A DNA stretch of 64,000 bases. Origin: Mesorhizobium onobrychidis. GTDB lineage: Bacteria > Pseudomonadota > Alphaproteobacteria > Rhizobiales > Rhizobiaceae. Below, piece by piece: positions 1-9,954 of the stretch. The position numbers and the translations under genes are program-made. The stretch covers positions 4,631,501 to 4,695,500 of the forward strand of contig NZ_CP062229.1 in the NCBI RefSeq assembly GCF_024707545.1, read 5' to 3'. The notes beneath the pieces are model-generated. The model saw only the letters and a list, made by a program, of their open reading frames with translations, ran no database searches and was not told the DNA's origin. The first letter of the stretch is position 1; each line of letters starts with the position of its first letter.

Positions 1-1021
1 CGCTCAAAGGCACGCCCCAGTCGCCGGATACGCTGATGGTCTTCACCGGCCCGCGATAGCCGCGCAGCGTATCGAACTTCATCAGGCCGTTCTGCATGGC
101 TTTGCGGGCGATGAGCTGCATCTTGGGATCGAGCGTCGTACGGACGGACAGGCCGCCCTCGTAGAGCGCATTCTCGCCGTAGCGCGCGCTGATCTGGCGA
201 CGCACTTCCTCGGTGAAGTATTCGCCGGCGAACAGATAGGTGCCGGAGCGGCGTGGCTTGACGCCGAGCGGCTCGGCCTTGGCCTTGGCGCCTTCCTCTT
301 GCGTGACGTAGCCGTTGCCGACCATCTGGTCGATCACCCAGTTGCGGCGCTCGATGGCGCGGTCGGCATATTTGAAGGGGTGATAGTTGGAGGGCCCCTT
401 CGGCAAAGCCGCCAGATAGGCCGCCTCCGCCACGGTGAGTTCATTCACCGCCTTGTCGAAATAAGTGAGCGCTGCCCCGGCGACGCCATAGGCGCCGAGC
501 CCGAAGAAAATCTCGTTAAGGTAGAGTTCGAGAATGCGGTCCTTCGAATAGGCCTGCTCGATGCGGAAGGCGAGGATCATCTCCTTGATCTTGCGCTCGT
601 AGGTCTGGTCCGAGGACAACAGGAAGTTTTTCGCCACCTGCTGGGTGATCGTCGAGGCGCCGACCTGGCGCTTGCCCGAGCCGAAATTCTGTAGATTGAC
701 CATGACTGCGCGGCCAAGGCCGGTCATGTCGATGCCGGGGTGATTGTAGAAATTCTTGTCCTCGGCAGACAGGAAGGCCGCCTTGACACGGTCCGGCACC
801 GCCTGGATCGGCAAATACAGGCGCCGCTCGCGCGCATATTCGGCCATCAGCGCACCGTCGGACGCATGGATGCGGGTCGTCACCGGCGGTTCATACTTGG
901 CAAGCACCTCGTAGTCGGGCAAATCCTTCGACAGATGGCTGATATAGATCGCCACGCCCGCCGCGACCAAAAGGGCCAGCGCCGTGCCGATGCCGAAGAA
1001 ATAGCCAATGAGACGAATCAT
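1..1021 (-). CDS. Penicillin-binding protein 1A-type transglycosylase/transpeptidase, 3' part outside window
   Basis: Class A PBP that polymerises lipid II and cross-links peptidoglycan in the periplasm. I translated the first 340 codons from the ATG whose complement is at 1019-1021. Residues 5-27 form an N-terminal membrane anchor. The GT51 glycosyltransferase domain follows, with the signature SAEDKNFYNHPG (catalytic Glu about 87) and the second motif GASTITQQVAKN. The pre-transpeptidase linker is reached at the window edge, so the transpeptidase SxxK motif is not visible. It lies downstream of amiC on the same strand after a 209-bp gap, a cell-wall gene pair common in Hyphomicrobiales. The family is certain; the paralogue name (mrcA/ponA) is inferred. 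Confidence 0.93.
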   Translation of the reverse strand, partial: MIRLIGYFFGIGTALALLVAAGVAIYISHLSKDLPDYEVLAKYEPPVTTRIHASDGALMAEYARERRLYLPIQAVPDRVKAAFLSAEDKNFYNHPGIDMTGLGRAVMVNLQNFGSGKRQVGASTITQQVAKNFLLSSDQTYERKIKEMILAFRIEQAYSKDRILELYLNEIFFGLGAYGVAGAALTYFDKAVNELTVAEAAYLAALPKGPSNYHPFKYADRAIERRNWVIDQMVGNGYVTQEEGAKAKAEPLGVKPRRSGTYLFAGEYFTEEVRRQISARYGENALYEGGLSVRTTLDPKMQLIARKAMQNGLMKFDTLRGYRGPVKTISVSGDWGVPLS

Positions 1022-1230
1022 GCCCGCTCCAGTCCTTGGTTCGGGAATTTCCTAAACGAAGCCGCCTTTCGCGCAAGCTTTCGAGACGATCCCGACCGGT
1101 AATCGAAAACCCATGTCGCCACCATGTGGGCAAAATGCGGCAGCTTGGAATTTCGCCTTCGAATGGCGGAAATAAGTGCAGGGTGTTGTCGTCGTGCAAC
1201 GCTGCCTCTGGTTGTAGCGCGGCTGGCACC

Positions 1231-2508
1231 TCAGCCTCCGGTTCCGGCTCCGGCCCGGGCTGAGGCGAACAGGGCGATGGCATTGGTTATGCTCTGGGCA
1301 GCCTTGCCGCGCCAATCGGCGCTGAGCAGTTGCGCCTCGTCCTTCGCGTTCGACAGATAGCCGAGTTCGACCAGCACGGAGGGGACATCCGGTGCCTTTA
1401 ACACCTTGAAGCTGGCCGAACGCTGCGGATTGTTGATGAGGCCTACGCTGGTGGAAAGCTGGCCGACCAAAGTTTGGGCAAAACGCATCGAGAAACCGTG
1501 CGTCTCGCGGCGGATCAGGTCGATCAGGATGTCGGTCACTTCCTTGTCGTCGTCCTTGATTTCCATGCCGGCGAATTGATCGGAAAGGTTTTCACGGTCG
1601 GCGAGCGCCTGCGCTTCGGGATCGGAAGCCTTGTCGGAGACGGTGTAGACGGTTGCGCCGCGAAGGCCCTTGACCCTGATCGTGTCGGCGTGGATCGAAA
1701 TGAGCAGATCGGCCTCGTGCTGTCGGGCAATGCGCACGCGGTCGTCCAGCCGCAGGAATTGATCCGTCTCGCGCGTCATGAACACGTCGTATTTGCCGAC
1801 TGCGGCAAGTCTTTCCCGCAATTCGGTGGCGAAAGCGAGCGTGACGTTCTTTTCGACCGTGCCGTTCAGGCCCTCGGCGCCGCCGTCGATGCCGCCATGG
1901 CCTGGATCGATGACGACGGTGAAGCGATGGCCTGGATTGGAGACCGGGCCGGTGCCGACCCTGCCGCCCTTGTCGGAGGAGACCGTCGAGCCGGTGGTCA
2001 GCGCCTGATTGGCAAGAGCGGCGTCGAACTCCCGCACGGACGCCGCAGACATGTCGATTGCGATGCGGTAGCCGCTGCCGTCGTCATTCTTGAGCACGTC
2101 GAGCCTGTCGACGGCGAACGGGCCCTTGCCGGTGAGAATCAGCCGCGACACCCCCTCGCCGAGATCGCCGTAGCGCACGCTCCTGACCAGGCCGCGCGCC
2201 TTCACATCCTTGGCATTGATGGCGAATTTCGTGCTTGGCAGGTCGACGACCAGACGGTGGGGGCCGCGCAGCAGGAACCATTTGACGTCGGGTTCGCGGT
2301 CGAAATTCATGACGATGCGCATCTTGGTGGCGTCACCCGCCATTTTGTAGCTCGTCACGGCCAGCGGCGCGGCGGCGGCAAAGGAAACCGGCGAAAAGGC
2401 CAGGCAAGCGACAACCAGCGACAGCAGACAAGCAGCGCGGAAGTAGGCAGCGTAAAAAAAAATGCCTCCGGCGCGACCACTCTTGTGCGTGAAGACTGCC
2501 AGTCCCAT
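1231..2508 (-). CDS. amiC: N-acetylmuramoyl-L-alanine amidase (AmiC type)
   Basis: Periplasmic zinc amidase that cuts the bond between MurNAc and the L-Ala of the stem peptide during daughter-cell separation. At 425 aa it is of usual length. A hydrophobic export signal (about residues 15-45) is followed by an AMIN domain (about 50-150) and an Amidase_3 domain (about 195-420). Visible zinc and catalytic residues are in VIDPGHGG, GTVEKN, SIHAD and the late VELGYLSN glutamate. The ATG at 2508 is preceded by a GGAAAGAG-like ribosome binding site. The export-signal codons contain a run of nine T on the coding strand, which makes this spot slippage-prone. It is transcribed towards the PBP gene. Confidence 0.93.
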   Translation of the reverse strand: MGLAVFTHKSGRAGGIFFYAAYFRAACLLSLVVACLAFSPVSFAAAAPLAVTSYKMAGDATKMRIVMNFDREPDVKWFLLRGPHRLVVDLPSTKFAINAKDVKARGLVRSVRYGDLGEGVSRLILTGKGPFAVDRLDVLKNDDGSGYRIAIDMSAASVREFDAALANQALTTGSTVSSDKGGRVGTGPVSNPGHRFTVVIDPGHGGIDGGAEGLNGTVEKNVTLAFATELRERLAAVGKYDVFMTRETDQFLRLDDRVRIARQHEADLLISIHADTIRVKGLRGATVYTVSDKASDPEAQALADRENLSDQFAGMEIKDDDKEVTDILIDLIRRETHGFSMRFAQTLVGQLSTSVGLINNPQRSASFKVLKAPDVPSVLVELGYLSNAKDEAQLLSADWRGKAAQSITNAIALFASARAGAGTGG

Positions 2509-3183
2509 CTCTTTCCAGTCGCTCCGGTTTGGCGCCAGGCGCCCAATCTTGTTTGTCGGAGTGTCGTCGTTTTTGTCGAAGTGCCGGTTAGGCCGCGAAC
2601 TCGATTAACGATTGGTATCCAGAGAAGGTTAACCAAGCCTTTTCATGCAACGCTCAAAGCCGTGCTTCCGTTGCGGAACTGCTTTTTGCCGGCATCGGAA
2701 ATCGGGGTTGCCTTCCAACCCGCCAAATCATAAAAGCGATGGTGGATCACTGCAATCCTGGAACCGTCCTCCTCCGCAGCTTCCTGCTACAGGTCAGATG
2801 AACGACGGCTCCTTTCGCTTCAGGCGAAGAAGGTATCAAGTGATCGCGACGAATTTCGCAGGTGCGAGCCCGTGGCGGGGGAAGCGCCTGCGTGAGGAAA
2901 ACGGCCGGGATTGTCCCGCGCCGGCTCTGTATGAGCAAACACGCTGGTCCGGTTTTCCCCGGGCTTTGGTTCAAAAAGGTTCTGCTGGTTACGATGGCTT
3001 CAAGCGCAATCATGGAAAGGTCCGCAGCAAACCGCGCCATTATGGCTGCGGGCGGCACCGCCATGGCGCTCAGGCAGCGGCCGGCGGACATTCAATTGCC
3101 CGGCACCCATGTTCATCCACACTCACAGCGGCGGGCTTCGCCCCGCAAGCTGCGGCTGACGGCTGCCGGGGGGAAACGAAATA
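2509..3183. other. Long intergenic region between amiC and rne (likely rne leader)
   Basis: This 675-bp gap separates divergent amiC and rne. None of the open frames in it has a convincing start or domain. It must hold both promoters. The length leaves room for a long rne 5' leader, which in other proteobacteria is the site where RNase E autoregulates its own mRNA; that role here is inference only. A G-rich stretch about ten bases before the rne ATG is the likely ribosome binding site. Confidence 0.4.
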
Positions 3184-6135
3184 ATGCCCAACAAGATGCT
3201 GATAGACGCCTCCCACCCGGAGGAAACACGTGTTGTCGTCGTTCGCGGTAACCGTATTGAAGAATTCGACTTTGAATCCCAGGACAAAAAGCAGCTCAAA
3301 GGAAATATCTACCTCGCCCGCGTAACGCGCGTCGAACCCTCGCTTCAGGCAGCCTTTGTCGAATATGGCGGCAACCGTCACGGTTTCCTCGCCTTCAGTG
3401 AAATTCATCCCGACTACTACCAGATTCCGGTCGCCGACCGTCAGGCGCTGCTGCGCGCGGAAGCGCAGGAGGCTGAAGACGAGGACGATGAGGACGGCGA
3501 AGGCGACGACCGCCAGAGCCGCGATCGCGGCCGGCGCGGACGCCGGCGCGGCGGCAAGAGCCGCGACCGAGGCGAGCACAAGCGTGATGCAGGTGCGGAC
3601 GATTCTGTCGAGTCCAACGATAGCGGCTCCAACGAGGGCGGCGAACACGGCAAGGATGCGGTCGCGGAGAACGTCGATGCCGTTTCCGAAAATGTCGACA
3701 CGCCGTCTGATACTTCGGAACATAGCGAGGATGCCGCCGGTCATGTTGACGCGAGTCATAATGAGACGAGCCATGATGAGACGAGCCATGATGAGACTGG
3801 GCCTTCCGAAGGCGGACCCAATTCCATCGCCGCCAGCATTGAAGCGGATGTGATTTCCGAAGCCGTGGCGCAGCAGGACTCGGCCGGCGAAGCCACGTCC
3901 ACCGACAATGATCGCGGCATGCTGGAAGAGGTGCAGTCCTCGCATCCGGACGACCATGAGGTCGAATCGGTCGGCGCCGAGGATGCGCTGGAAGAAGCGC
4001 GCAACCGCCGCAAGCCGGTGCGCCGCCAGTACAAGATCCAGGAAGTGATCAAGCGCCGGCAGATCCTCCTGGTGCAGGTCGTGAAGGAAGAGCGCGGCAA
4101 CAAGGGCGCGGCGCTCACCACCTACCTGTCGCTTGCCGGCCGCTATTCGGTGCTGATGCCGAACACGGCGCGTGGCGGCGGCATCTCGCGCAAGATCACC
4201 AACGCGCAGGACCGCAAGCGGCTGAAGGAGGTCGTCGCCGATCTCGAAGTGCCGCAGGGCATGGGCGTCATCCTGCGCACAGCCGGCGAAAGCCGCACCA
4301 AGGCCGAGATCAAGCGCGACTACGAATATCTGATGCGGCTTTGGGAAAACGTCCGCAATCTGACGCTGCAGTCCACGGCCCCTGCCCTGGTCTACGAGGA
4401 AGGCAGCCTGATCAAGCGCTCGGTACGCGATCTCTACAACAAGGACATCGACGAGATCCTGGTTTCCGGCGAAGAGGGTTATCGCGAGGCCAAGGACTTC
4501 ATGCGCATGCTGATGCCGAGCCACGCCAAGGTCGTGCAGCCGTTCCGCGACACGACGCCGATATTCGTACGCAATGGCATCGAGGCGCAGCTCGACCGCA
4601 TGCTGCAGCCGCAGGTGACCCTAAAGAGCGGCGGCTACATCATCATCAACCAGACCGAAGCGCTGGTCGCCATCGACGTCAATTCGGGCCGCTCCACCAA
4701 GGAGCACTCGATCGAGGACACGGCGCTTCACACCAATCTGGAAGCGGCCGAGGAAGTCGCACGGCAGCTGAGGCTGCGCGATCTTGCCGGCCTGATCGTC
4801 ATCGACTTCATCGACATGGAGGAGAACCGCAACAACCGCTCCGTCGAAAAGCGGCTGAAGGATCACCTCAAGAACGATCGCGCCCGCATCCAGGTCGGCC
4901 GCATCTCGCATTTCGGCCTGATGGAGATGTCGCGCCAGCGCATCCGAGCCAGCGTGCTGGAATCGACGATGAAGCCTTGCCCGCATTGCGGCGGCACCGG
5001 CCATGTGCGGTCCGATTCGTCTGTCGCGCTGATGGTGGTGCGGGCGATCGAGGAATTCCTGCTCAAGGATTCGCGCAGCCACATCACGGTGCGGACGCCG
5101 GCGGCGACCGCACTCTATGTGCTCAACCACAAGCGCGGCACGCTGGTGGAGCTCGAAAGCCGCTTCGGCCTGACCATCACCGTCGAAGCCGACGACACGG
5201 TCGGCGCCCAGCACTATGCGATCTTCCGCGGCGCGCTGGCTGAAAAGCCTGAAGGCTTCGTCGAGGTGCGCACCTTGCCCGCCTATGTCGAGCCGGAAGA
5301 GCCCGCCGACGAAATCGTCATCGAGGAGGAGGAAGACGAGGCCGTTGCACCGGCGGAGCAACCGCGCCAAGCCCAGCAGCCGCAGCAGCCAAGGCCAAGC
5401 GAGGATGGCGAAGGCCGCGACCGCAAGCGCCGCAAGCGCCGCAGACGGCGCGGCGGCAAGGATCGCGACCGCGAGAATGGCGCCCCAATGGAAGGCGCGT
5501 CCCTCCCGGCCACTGCCGAAGGCGTATCCGAGGCCTTAAGCGATGAAGGCGTCGAAGCAGACCACGAGGACCAGGTCGGCGTCACTGAGGCGGTGGAAGC
5601 GTCGGATGACGGTCAAGTGGTGGATGAAGGTCAGGGCAAGAAGCGCCGGCGCGGCAAGCGCGGCGGCAAGCGCAATCGCCGTGAAGACGAAGGCGAGGTC
5701 GATGCGGGCACTGCAGAATTTGCTGACAGCCCCGAAGGCGAAGTCCTGGAGGGCATAGCCGTCTCCAGCGAGCCGGTAGCAGCAACGCCGGTCGAAGAGC
5801 CTGTAGACCTTGCTCCGGCCAATGACGACATGCCGAGCGCCGAAAAGCCGAAGAAGCCGCGCCGCGCCGCCAAGCCGAAGAAGGCTGCGGCGGACGTCGT
5901 CGTCGAGACGCCGGTAGCCGAGCCGGAAACCTCTGCCGAGGCTCCCGCACCTGTTCCGGAGGAAACAGCCGTGGCCACCGTCGACGAAAAACCGAAGGTC
6001 CGCCCATCGCGACGCAAGCCTGTACCGGTGGATGCTCCGGTTGAGCCGATCGTGTCTTCGACTGTTGCCGAAGAGGAAAAGACCGAGGAAAAGCCGAAGC
6101 GTGCCGGCTGGTGGCAGCGGAAAGGCTTTTTCTAA
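3184..6135 (+). CDS. rne: Ribonuclease E
   Basis: Endoribonuclease that initiates mRNA decay and processes rRNA and tRNA; scaffold of the RNA degradosome. It is 983 aa, long as in other rhizobia. The S1 domain starts about residue 35 but is split by a very acidic, low-complexity insertion (about 90-280) containing Arg-rich patches and a tandem TSHDE repeat. The catalytic core includes IDVNSGR and the DFIDMEENRNN region, followed by the Zn-link CPHCGGTG (about 600). The C-terminal third is a disordered Arg-rich and Pro/Glu/Ala-rich arm ending in AGWWQRKGFF, a typical protein- and RNA-binding tail. A strong terminator follows at 6173. Confidence 0.95.
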   Translation: MPNKMLIDASHPEETRVVVVRGNRIEEFDFESQDKKQLKGNIYLARVTRVEPSLQAAFVEYGGNRHGFLAFSEIHPDYYQIPVADRQALLRAEAQEAEDEDDEDGEGDDRQSRDRGRRGRRRGGKSRDRGEHKRDAGADDSVESNDSGSNEGGEHGKDAVAENVDAVSENVDTPSDTSEHSEDAAGHVDASHNETSHDETSHDETGPSEGGPNSIAASIEADVISEAVAQQDSAGEATSTDNDRGMLEEVQSSHPDDHEVESVGAEDALEEARNRRKPVRRQYKIQEVIKRRQILLVQVVKEERGNKGAALTTYLSLAGRYSVLMPNTARGGGISRKITNAQDRKRLKEVVADLEVPQGMGVILRTAGESRTKAEIKRDYEYLMRLWENVRNLTLQSTAPALVYEEGSLIKRSVRDLYNKDIDEILVSGEEGYREAKDFMRMLMPSHAKVVQPFRDTTPIFVRNGIEAQLDRMLQPQVTLKSGGYIIINQTEALVAIDVNSGRSTKEHSIEDTALHTNLEAAEEVARQLRLRDLAGLIVIDFIDMEENRNNRSVEKRLKDHLKNDRARIQVGRISHFGLMEMSRQRIRASVLESTMKPCPHCGGTGHVRSDSSVALMVVRAIEEFLLKDSRSHITVRTPAATALYVLNHKRGTLVELESRFGLTITVEADDTVGAQHYAIFRGALAEKPEGFVEVRTLPAYVEPEEPADEIVIEEEEDEAVAPAEQPRQAQQPQQPRPSEDGEGRDRKRRKRRRRRGGKDRDRENGAPMEGASLPATAEGVSEALSDEGVEADHEDQVGVTEAVEASDDGQVVDEGQGKKRRRGKRGGKRNRREDEGEVDAGTAEFADSPEGEVLEGIAVSSEPVAATPVEEPVDLAPANDDMPSAEKPKKPRRAAKPKKAAADVVVETPVAEPETSAEAPAPVPEETAVATVDEKPKVRPSRRKPVPVDAPVEPIVSSTVAEEEKTEEKPKRAGWWQRKGFF

Positions 6136-6172
6136 GCTTTTCGGTGGTTTAGCCTGATTTTTTGACCAAAAG

Positions 6173-6208
6173 AATCCCGCGCTGTCCTGTCGACAGCGCG
6201 GGATTTTT
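6173..6208 (+). terminator. Rho-independent terminator after rne, probably bidirectional
   Basis: Perfect 14-bp stem: AATCCCGCGCTGTC at 6173-6186 pairs with 6192-6205 around a 5-nt loop, followed by a T run ending at 6208. On the other strand the stem is followed by TTCTTTT, so the same hairpin can also end the glsA transcript coming from the right. Confidence 0.92.
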
Positions 6209-6230
6209 CTTGTCTGAAGCTTCACAATCT

Positions 6231-7160
6231 CTATGGCGCGAAGACCGACCAGTTCATCATCTTCGCCAGCCTTTCCAGCGCAATCGACCCCAGCCTGGAA
6301 TTGCCGTTGGCGTTGAGGCCGGGCGACCAGACGGCGAGCGAAGCCACGCCCGGCACGATCGCCAAAATGCCGCCGCCAACGCCGCTCTTGCCGGGGATGC
6401 CGACGCGAAAGGCGAAATCGCCGGAGCCGTCATAATGACCGCAGGTCAGCATCATCGCGCCAATGCGGCGGGCGCGCTCGGCCGAAACAACGGAATGGCC
6501 GGTCGCCGGGTTCTTGCCGCCATTGGCAAGGAAGCGGCCGGCCAAAGCCAGTTGCCGGCAGCTCATGGCGACGGCGCAATGGTGGAAATAGACGCCCAGC
6601 GCCAGGTCCGGCGCGTGGTTGAGATTGCCGAAGGACTTCATGTAGTTGGCAAGCGCCAAGTTGCGAAAACCGGTGGCCCGTTCCGAAGCCGCTACCTCGC
6701 GGTCGATGATAATGGTTTCGTCGTCGGCCAGGAACTGGATGAAGCGCAGGATCTCGCCGATCGCCTCGCGCGGCTGGTGGCCGGCGAGCAGAATGTCGGA
6801 AATGACGATGGCGCCGGCATTGATGAACGGATTGCGCGGAATGCCGTTCTCATGCTCGAGCTGGACGATCGAGTTGAACGGGTTGCCCGAAGGCTCGCGA
6901 CCGACACGCTGCCACAACGCGTCGCCGACATTGCCGAGCGCCAATGTCAGCGTGAACACCTTCGAAATGCTCTGGATCGAAAACGGCTCATCGGCGTCGC
7001 CCGCCATCAGCACGCGACCGTCATTGGTCACGGCGGCGATACCGAACTTTTTCGGATCGACCTTGCCGAGTTGCGGAATGTAGGTCGCGACTTCGCCGCG
7101 ATCCGTGCGCTCCGCCATTTCGGCGGCAATTTCGGTCAAAGCCTGTTCGAGTTCCGGCAT
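6231..7160 (-). CDS. glsA: Glutaminase
   Basis: Hydrolyses L-glutamine to glutamate and ammonia in the cytoplasm. At 309 aa it matches bacterial glutaminase A. The beta-lactamase-like fold shows the catalytic SxxK in FSIQSISK (Ser about 64, Lys about 67), then [15 protein letters not shown] and the late [12 protein letters not shown] segment. It starts 5 bp after the stop of the upstream aminotransferase gene, so the two are probably one operon, joining glutamine hydrolysis with transamination. Its transcript likely ends in the shared hairpin at 6173-6208. Confidence 0.94.
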   Translation of the reverse strand: MPELEQALTEIAAEMAERTDRGEVATYIPQLGKVDPKKFGIAAVTNDGRVLMAGDADEPFSIQSISKVFTLTLALGNVGDALWQRVGREPSGNPFNSIVQLEHENGIPRNPFINAGAIVISDILLAGHQPREAIGEILRFIQFLADDETIIIDREVAASERATGFRNLALANYMKSFGNLNHAPDLALGVYFHHCAVAMSCRQLALAGRFLANGGKNPATGHSVVSAERARRIGAMMLTCGHYDGSGDFAFRVGIPGKSGVGGGILAIVPGVASLAVWSPGLNANGNSRLGSIALERLAKMMNWSVFAP

Positions 7161-7165
7161 TCGCG

Positions 7166-8314
7166 CTACTTCAGCCAGCGTTCGAGGCGCATCATCGCCT
7201 CGACCATCTCATCGTGGCTGCCGGCGTAGGAAAAGCGCATGGTTCGATGGCCTTGAAGCGGATCGAAATCGCGGCCGGGCGTCGCCGCCACATGCGCCTC
7301 GGCCAGCATCTTGCGCGCGAAGGCCATACTGTCGTTGGTGTGCCTGGTGACATCGCAGAAGGCGTAGAACGCCCCGTCCATCGGTGCCGCCAGCGCAAAG
7401 CCGAGTTCGGGCAGGCGTGTCATCAAAAGCTCGCGATTCCAGGCGTAGCGCGCCTTCACCGCCTCCAATTCCCCGGTCGCCTTGAACGCCTCGATCGCGG
7501 CGATCTGGGACAGTTCCGGCGGAGAGATGTAGAGACTCTGGGCGATGCGCTCGACCGGCCGCACCAATGCTTCCGGCAGCACCATCCAGCCGATACGCCA
7601 ACCGGTCATGCAGTAATATTTCGAGAAGGAATTGATCACCGTCACGTCCTGGCCGTAGGCAAGCGCCGTCGTGTCCGGCGCAGCGTAAGCCAGCCGGTGA
7701 TAGATCTCGTCGGAGATCACGGCGATGCCGAGCTCTTCCGCCGTCGTCACCAGCGCCGACAGCTCGTCGGCGGGGATAATTGCCCCGGTCGGATTGGCCG
7801 GGCTGGCAAACAACACGCCCTTCAGCTTCTTTTCGCGATGCGCGGCCTTGAGGTGTTCGGCGTGGAGATAGGCATCACCGTGGAGCTCGATCTCGACGAT
7901 CCCGATGCCGAGCGCTGCCATGATGTTGCGATAGGCCGGATAGCCGGGTGCGGCGATGGCGACACGATCGCCTGGATCGAACATCGCCAGAAAGGCCAGG
8001 TTGAAGGCGGCTGACGATCCGGTGGTGACGGCGATCCGGCCGGGTGAAACGGCAAGCCCGTAGTGGTCGGCATAGTGCTGCGCGATCGCCTCGCGCAGGC
8101 CGGAAAGACCCAATGCGTCGGTGTAGCCGATACGCCCCATCTTCAATGCGTTCGTCGCCGCTTGCCTGACCCCGGCCGGCGCCGGGTCGGACGGCTGGCC
8201 AACGGCCATGGAAACAACCGGCACGCCCTTTGCCTTCAGCCGATTCGCTTCCGCCAGAATGTCCATGGCGTGGAACGGCTCGACTTCGCCGCGACGCGAA
8301 AGCGATACAACCAT
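7166..8314 (-). CDS. Class I/II PLP-dependent aminotransferase
   Basis: Cytoplasmic aminotransferase of the aspartate aminotransferase superfamily, 382 aa. The PLP-binding lysine is in [15 protein letters not shown]; the other fold-type I marks are the NPTG box ([10 protein letters not shown]), the ISDEIYHRL aspartate, and the C-terminal Arg in MRFSYAG. Substrate cannot be read from the sequence; relatives are often annotated as aspartate/tyrosine/aromatic aminotransferases. It is the first gene of a pair with glsA (5 bp apart). The start is an ATG facing the M48 protease gene across a 158-bp divergent promoter region. Confidence 0.88.
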   Translation of the reverse strand: MVVSLSRRGEVEPFHAMDILAEANRLKAKGVPVVSMAVGQPSDPAPAGVRQAATNALKMGRIGYTDALGLSGLREAIAQHYADHYGLAVSPGRIAVTTGSSAAFNLAFLAMFDPGDRVAIAAPGYPAYRNIMAALGIGIVEIELHGDAYLHAEHLKAAHREKKLKGVLFASPANPTGAIIPADELSALVTTAEELGIAVISDEIYHRLAYAAPDTTALAYGQDVTVINSFSKYYCMTGWRIGWMVLPEALVRPVERIAQSLYISPPELSQIAAIEAFKATGELEAVKARYAWNRELLMTRLPELGFALAAPMDGAFYAFCDVTRHTNDSMAFARKMLAEAHVAATPGRDFDPLQGHRTMRFSYAGSHDEMVEAMMRLERWLK

Positions 8315-8472
8315 TTGACCTCATTCCTTTGTCGGCCCCTTGGGTCGGCCCGGCGCCGAGCTTTGGCGTCCCGCGCCGCACAAATGCCCGATTGATGTGA
8401 GGATCACAAGTTCGGTAAAGTTTCAGTGCCGACTTTTCATCCTTCGCCCGCTCGTCTACCAGTGGACCTGCC

Positions 8473-9867
8473 ATGTTTAACCGACCCAAATCGACGATAG
8501 CCAGGGCAGCGCGCGCCTTCGCGACGCTTTCGCTTGCCGCGACGGTCGCTGTGACCGGCACCATCAGCGCCTTAGCGCAAAACGTGCCGGTGGTGCGCGA
8601 TGCCGAGATCGAGGCGCTGGTACGCGATTATGCGCGGCCGATCTTCCGGGCCGCGGGCCTGCCGGAAGACGGCGTCGACATCGTGCTGGTCAACGACCAG
8701 AGTTTCAACGCCTTCGTTGCCGGGTCCCGTCTGTTCATCAACACCGGCGCCCTGATGTCGGCGGAGACGCCCAACGAGATCATCGGCGTCATCGCACACG
8801 AAGCCGGCCACATTGCCGGTGGGCACCAGCAAAAATTGCGCAACCAGCTCGAACGCGCCAAGACGATGGCCATCATCGCGACGCTGCTTGGCGCCGGCGC
8901 CATCGTCGCCGGCGCCACCACCAAAAGCCGGGGCCTCGCCGGCGCCGGCATGGGGGTCGCGGCTGGCGGCGGTGAGATGGCGCAGCGCAGTATCCTCGCT
9001 TATCAGCGCACCGAAGAGATGACCGCCGACCGCTCGGCGATTACCTATCTCAATGCCACCGGTCAGTCCGGCCTGGGCATGCTGAAGACCTTCGGCCGCT
9101 TTCAGAGCGCGCTCTCGCTGTCAGGGGCGCAGGTCGATCCCTACCGGATCAGCCATCCTCTGCCGCGGGAACGCATCGCCAATCTCGAAGTCCTGGTCAA
9201 GCAGAGCCCCTATGTCGACAAGGTCGATACGCCGGCACTGCAGCAGCGGCACGACATGATGCGCATCAAGATCGCCGCCTATATGGGAGGCAAGGCCGCC
9301 GCATCGCGGCTGATGCGCAAGAACCCGGCCAGCCTTGCCTCGCAATATGGCGACGCGCAGACGAGCTACCTTTTCGGCGATCTGGCCGGGGCGCTCGCCA
9401 AGACCAACGCGCTGATCAAGGCACAGCCGAAAAACCCCTATTTCCAGGAATTGCGCGGCGACATCCTGATGAAGGCGAACAGACCCAAGCCAGCCGCCGA
9501 AGCCTATGCCAAGGCGGTCAGCCTCGATCCGGCGCGATCCGGGTTGCTGTCGGTCTCCTACGGCCAGGCGCTGATGGCCATCGGCACGCCCGATTCCCTG
9601 GAGAAAGCGGTGGTGCAGATCAACAAGGGCCTCGGGCGCGACCGGGAAAATGCCGTCGGTTACCGCCATCTGGCGCAGGCCTATGGCGAGCTCGGCAACA
9701 TTCCGGCCGCCGATCTTGCAACCGCCGAAGGCCATTTCTATTCCGGCGCCTACAAGGATGCCAAGATCTTCGCAATGCGCGCGCAGATGAAAATGAAGCG
9801 CGGCGAGCCGGGCTGGATCCGCGCGCAGGACATCATAAACTACGCACCATCAGGCAAGAAAAAGTGA
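8473..9867 (+). CDS. M48 family metalloprotease with TPR tail (BepA/YfgC-like)
   Basis: Periplasmic zinc protease related to BepA, which takes part in outer membrane protein quality control. At 464 aa it has an export signal ending near SALAQ (about residue 36), an M48 domain with HEAGH (His109, Glu110, His113) and the third ligand Glu in RTEEMTADRSA, then TPR-like helices from about residue 290 to the end. A glycine/alanine-rich hydrophobic hairpin follows the HEAGH helix. The dsbA-like gene lies 87 bp downstream on the same strand, so both may serve envelope folding. Confidence 0.9.
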   Translation: MFNRPKSTIARAARAFATLSLAATVAVTGTISALAQNVPVVRDAEIEALVRDYARPIFRAAGLPEDGVDIVLVNDQSFNAFVAGSRLFINTGALMSAETPNEIIGVIAHEAGHIAGGHQQKLRNQLERAKTMAIIATLLGAGAIVAGATTKSRGLAGAGMGVAAGGGEMAQRSILAYQRTEEMTADRSAITYLNATGQSGLGMLKTFGRFQSALSLSGAQVDPYRISHPLPRERIANLEVLVKQSPYVDKVDTPALQQRHDMMRIKIAAYMGGKAAASRLMRKNPASLASQYGDAQTSYLFGDLAGALAKTNALIKAQPKNPYFQELRGDILMKANRPKPAAEAYAKAVSLDPARSGLLSVSYGQALMAIGTPDSLEKAVVQINKGLGRDRENAVGYRHLAQAYGELGNIPAADLATAEGHFYSGAYKDAKIFAMRAQMKMKRGEPGWIRAQDIINYAPSGKKK

Positions 9868-9954
9868 ACCTTCCGGCCGTGCGCGGCGACATGTAGTCGG
9901 ACCAATCGAGGTCAGACCAATCGGGCCGGAAACCAGGCAAGAGGATTAGGGACG

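Noticed and set aside
3070..4524. 484-aa open frame antisense to rne
   Set aside because: It mirrors the codon pattern of the real gene, has no domain, and lies opposite the S1 domain of RNase E.
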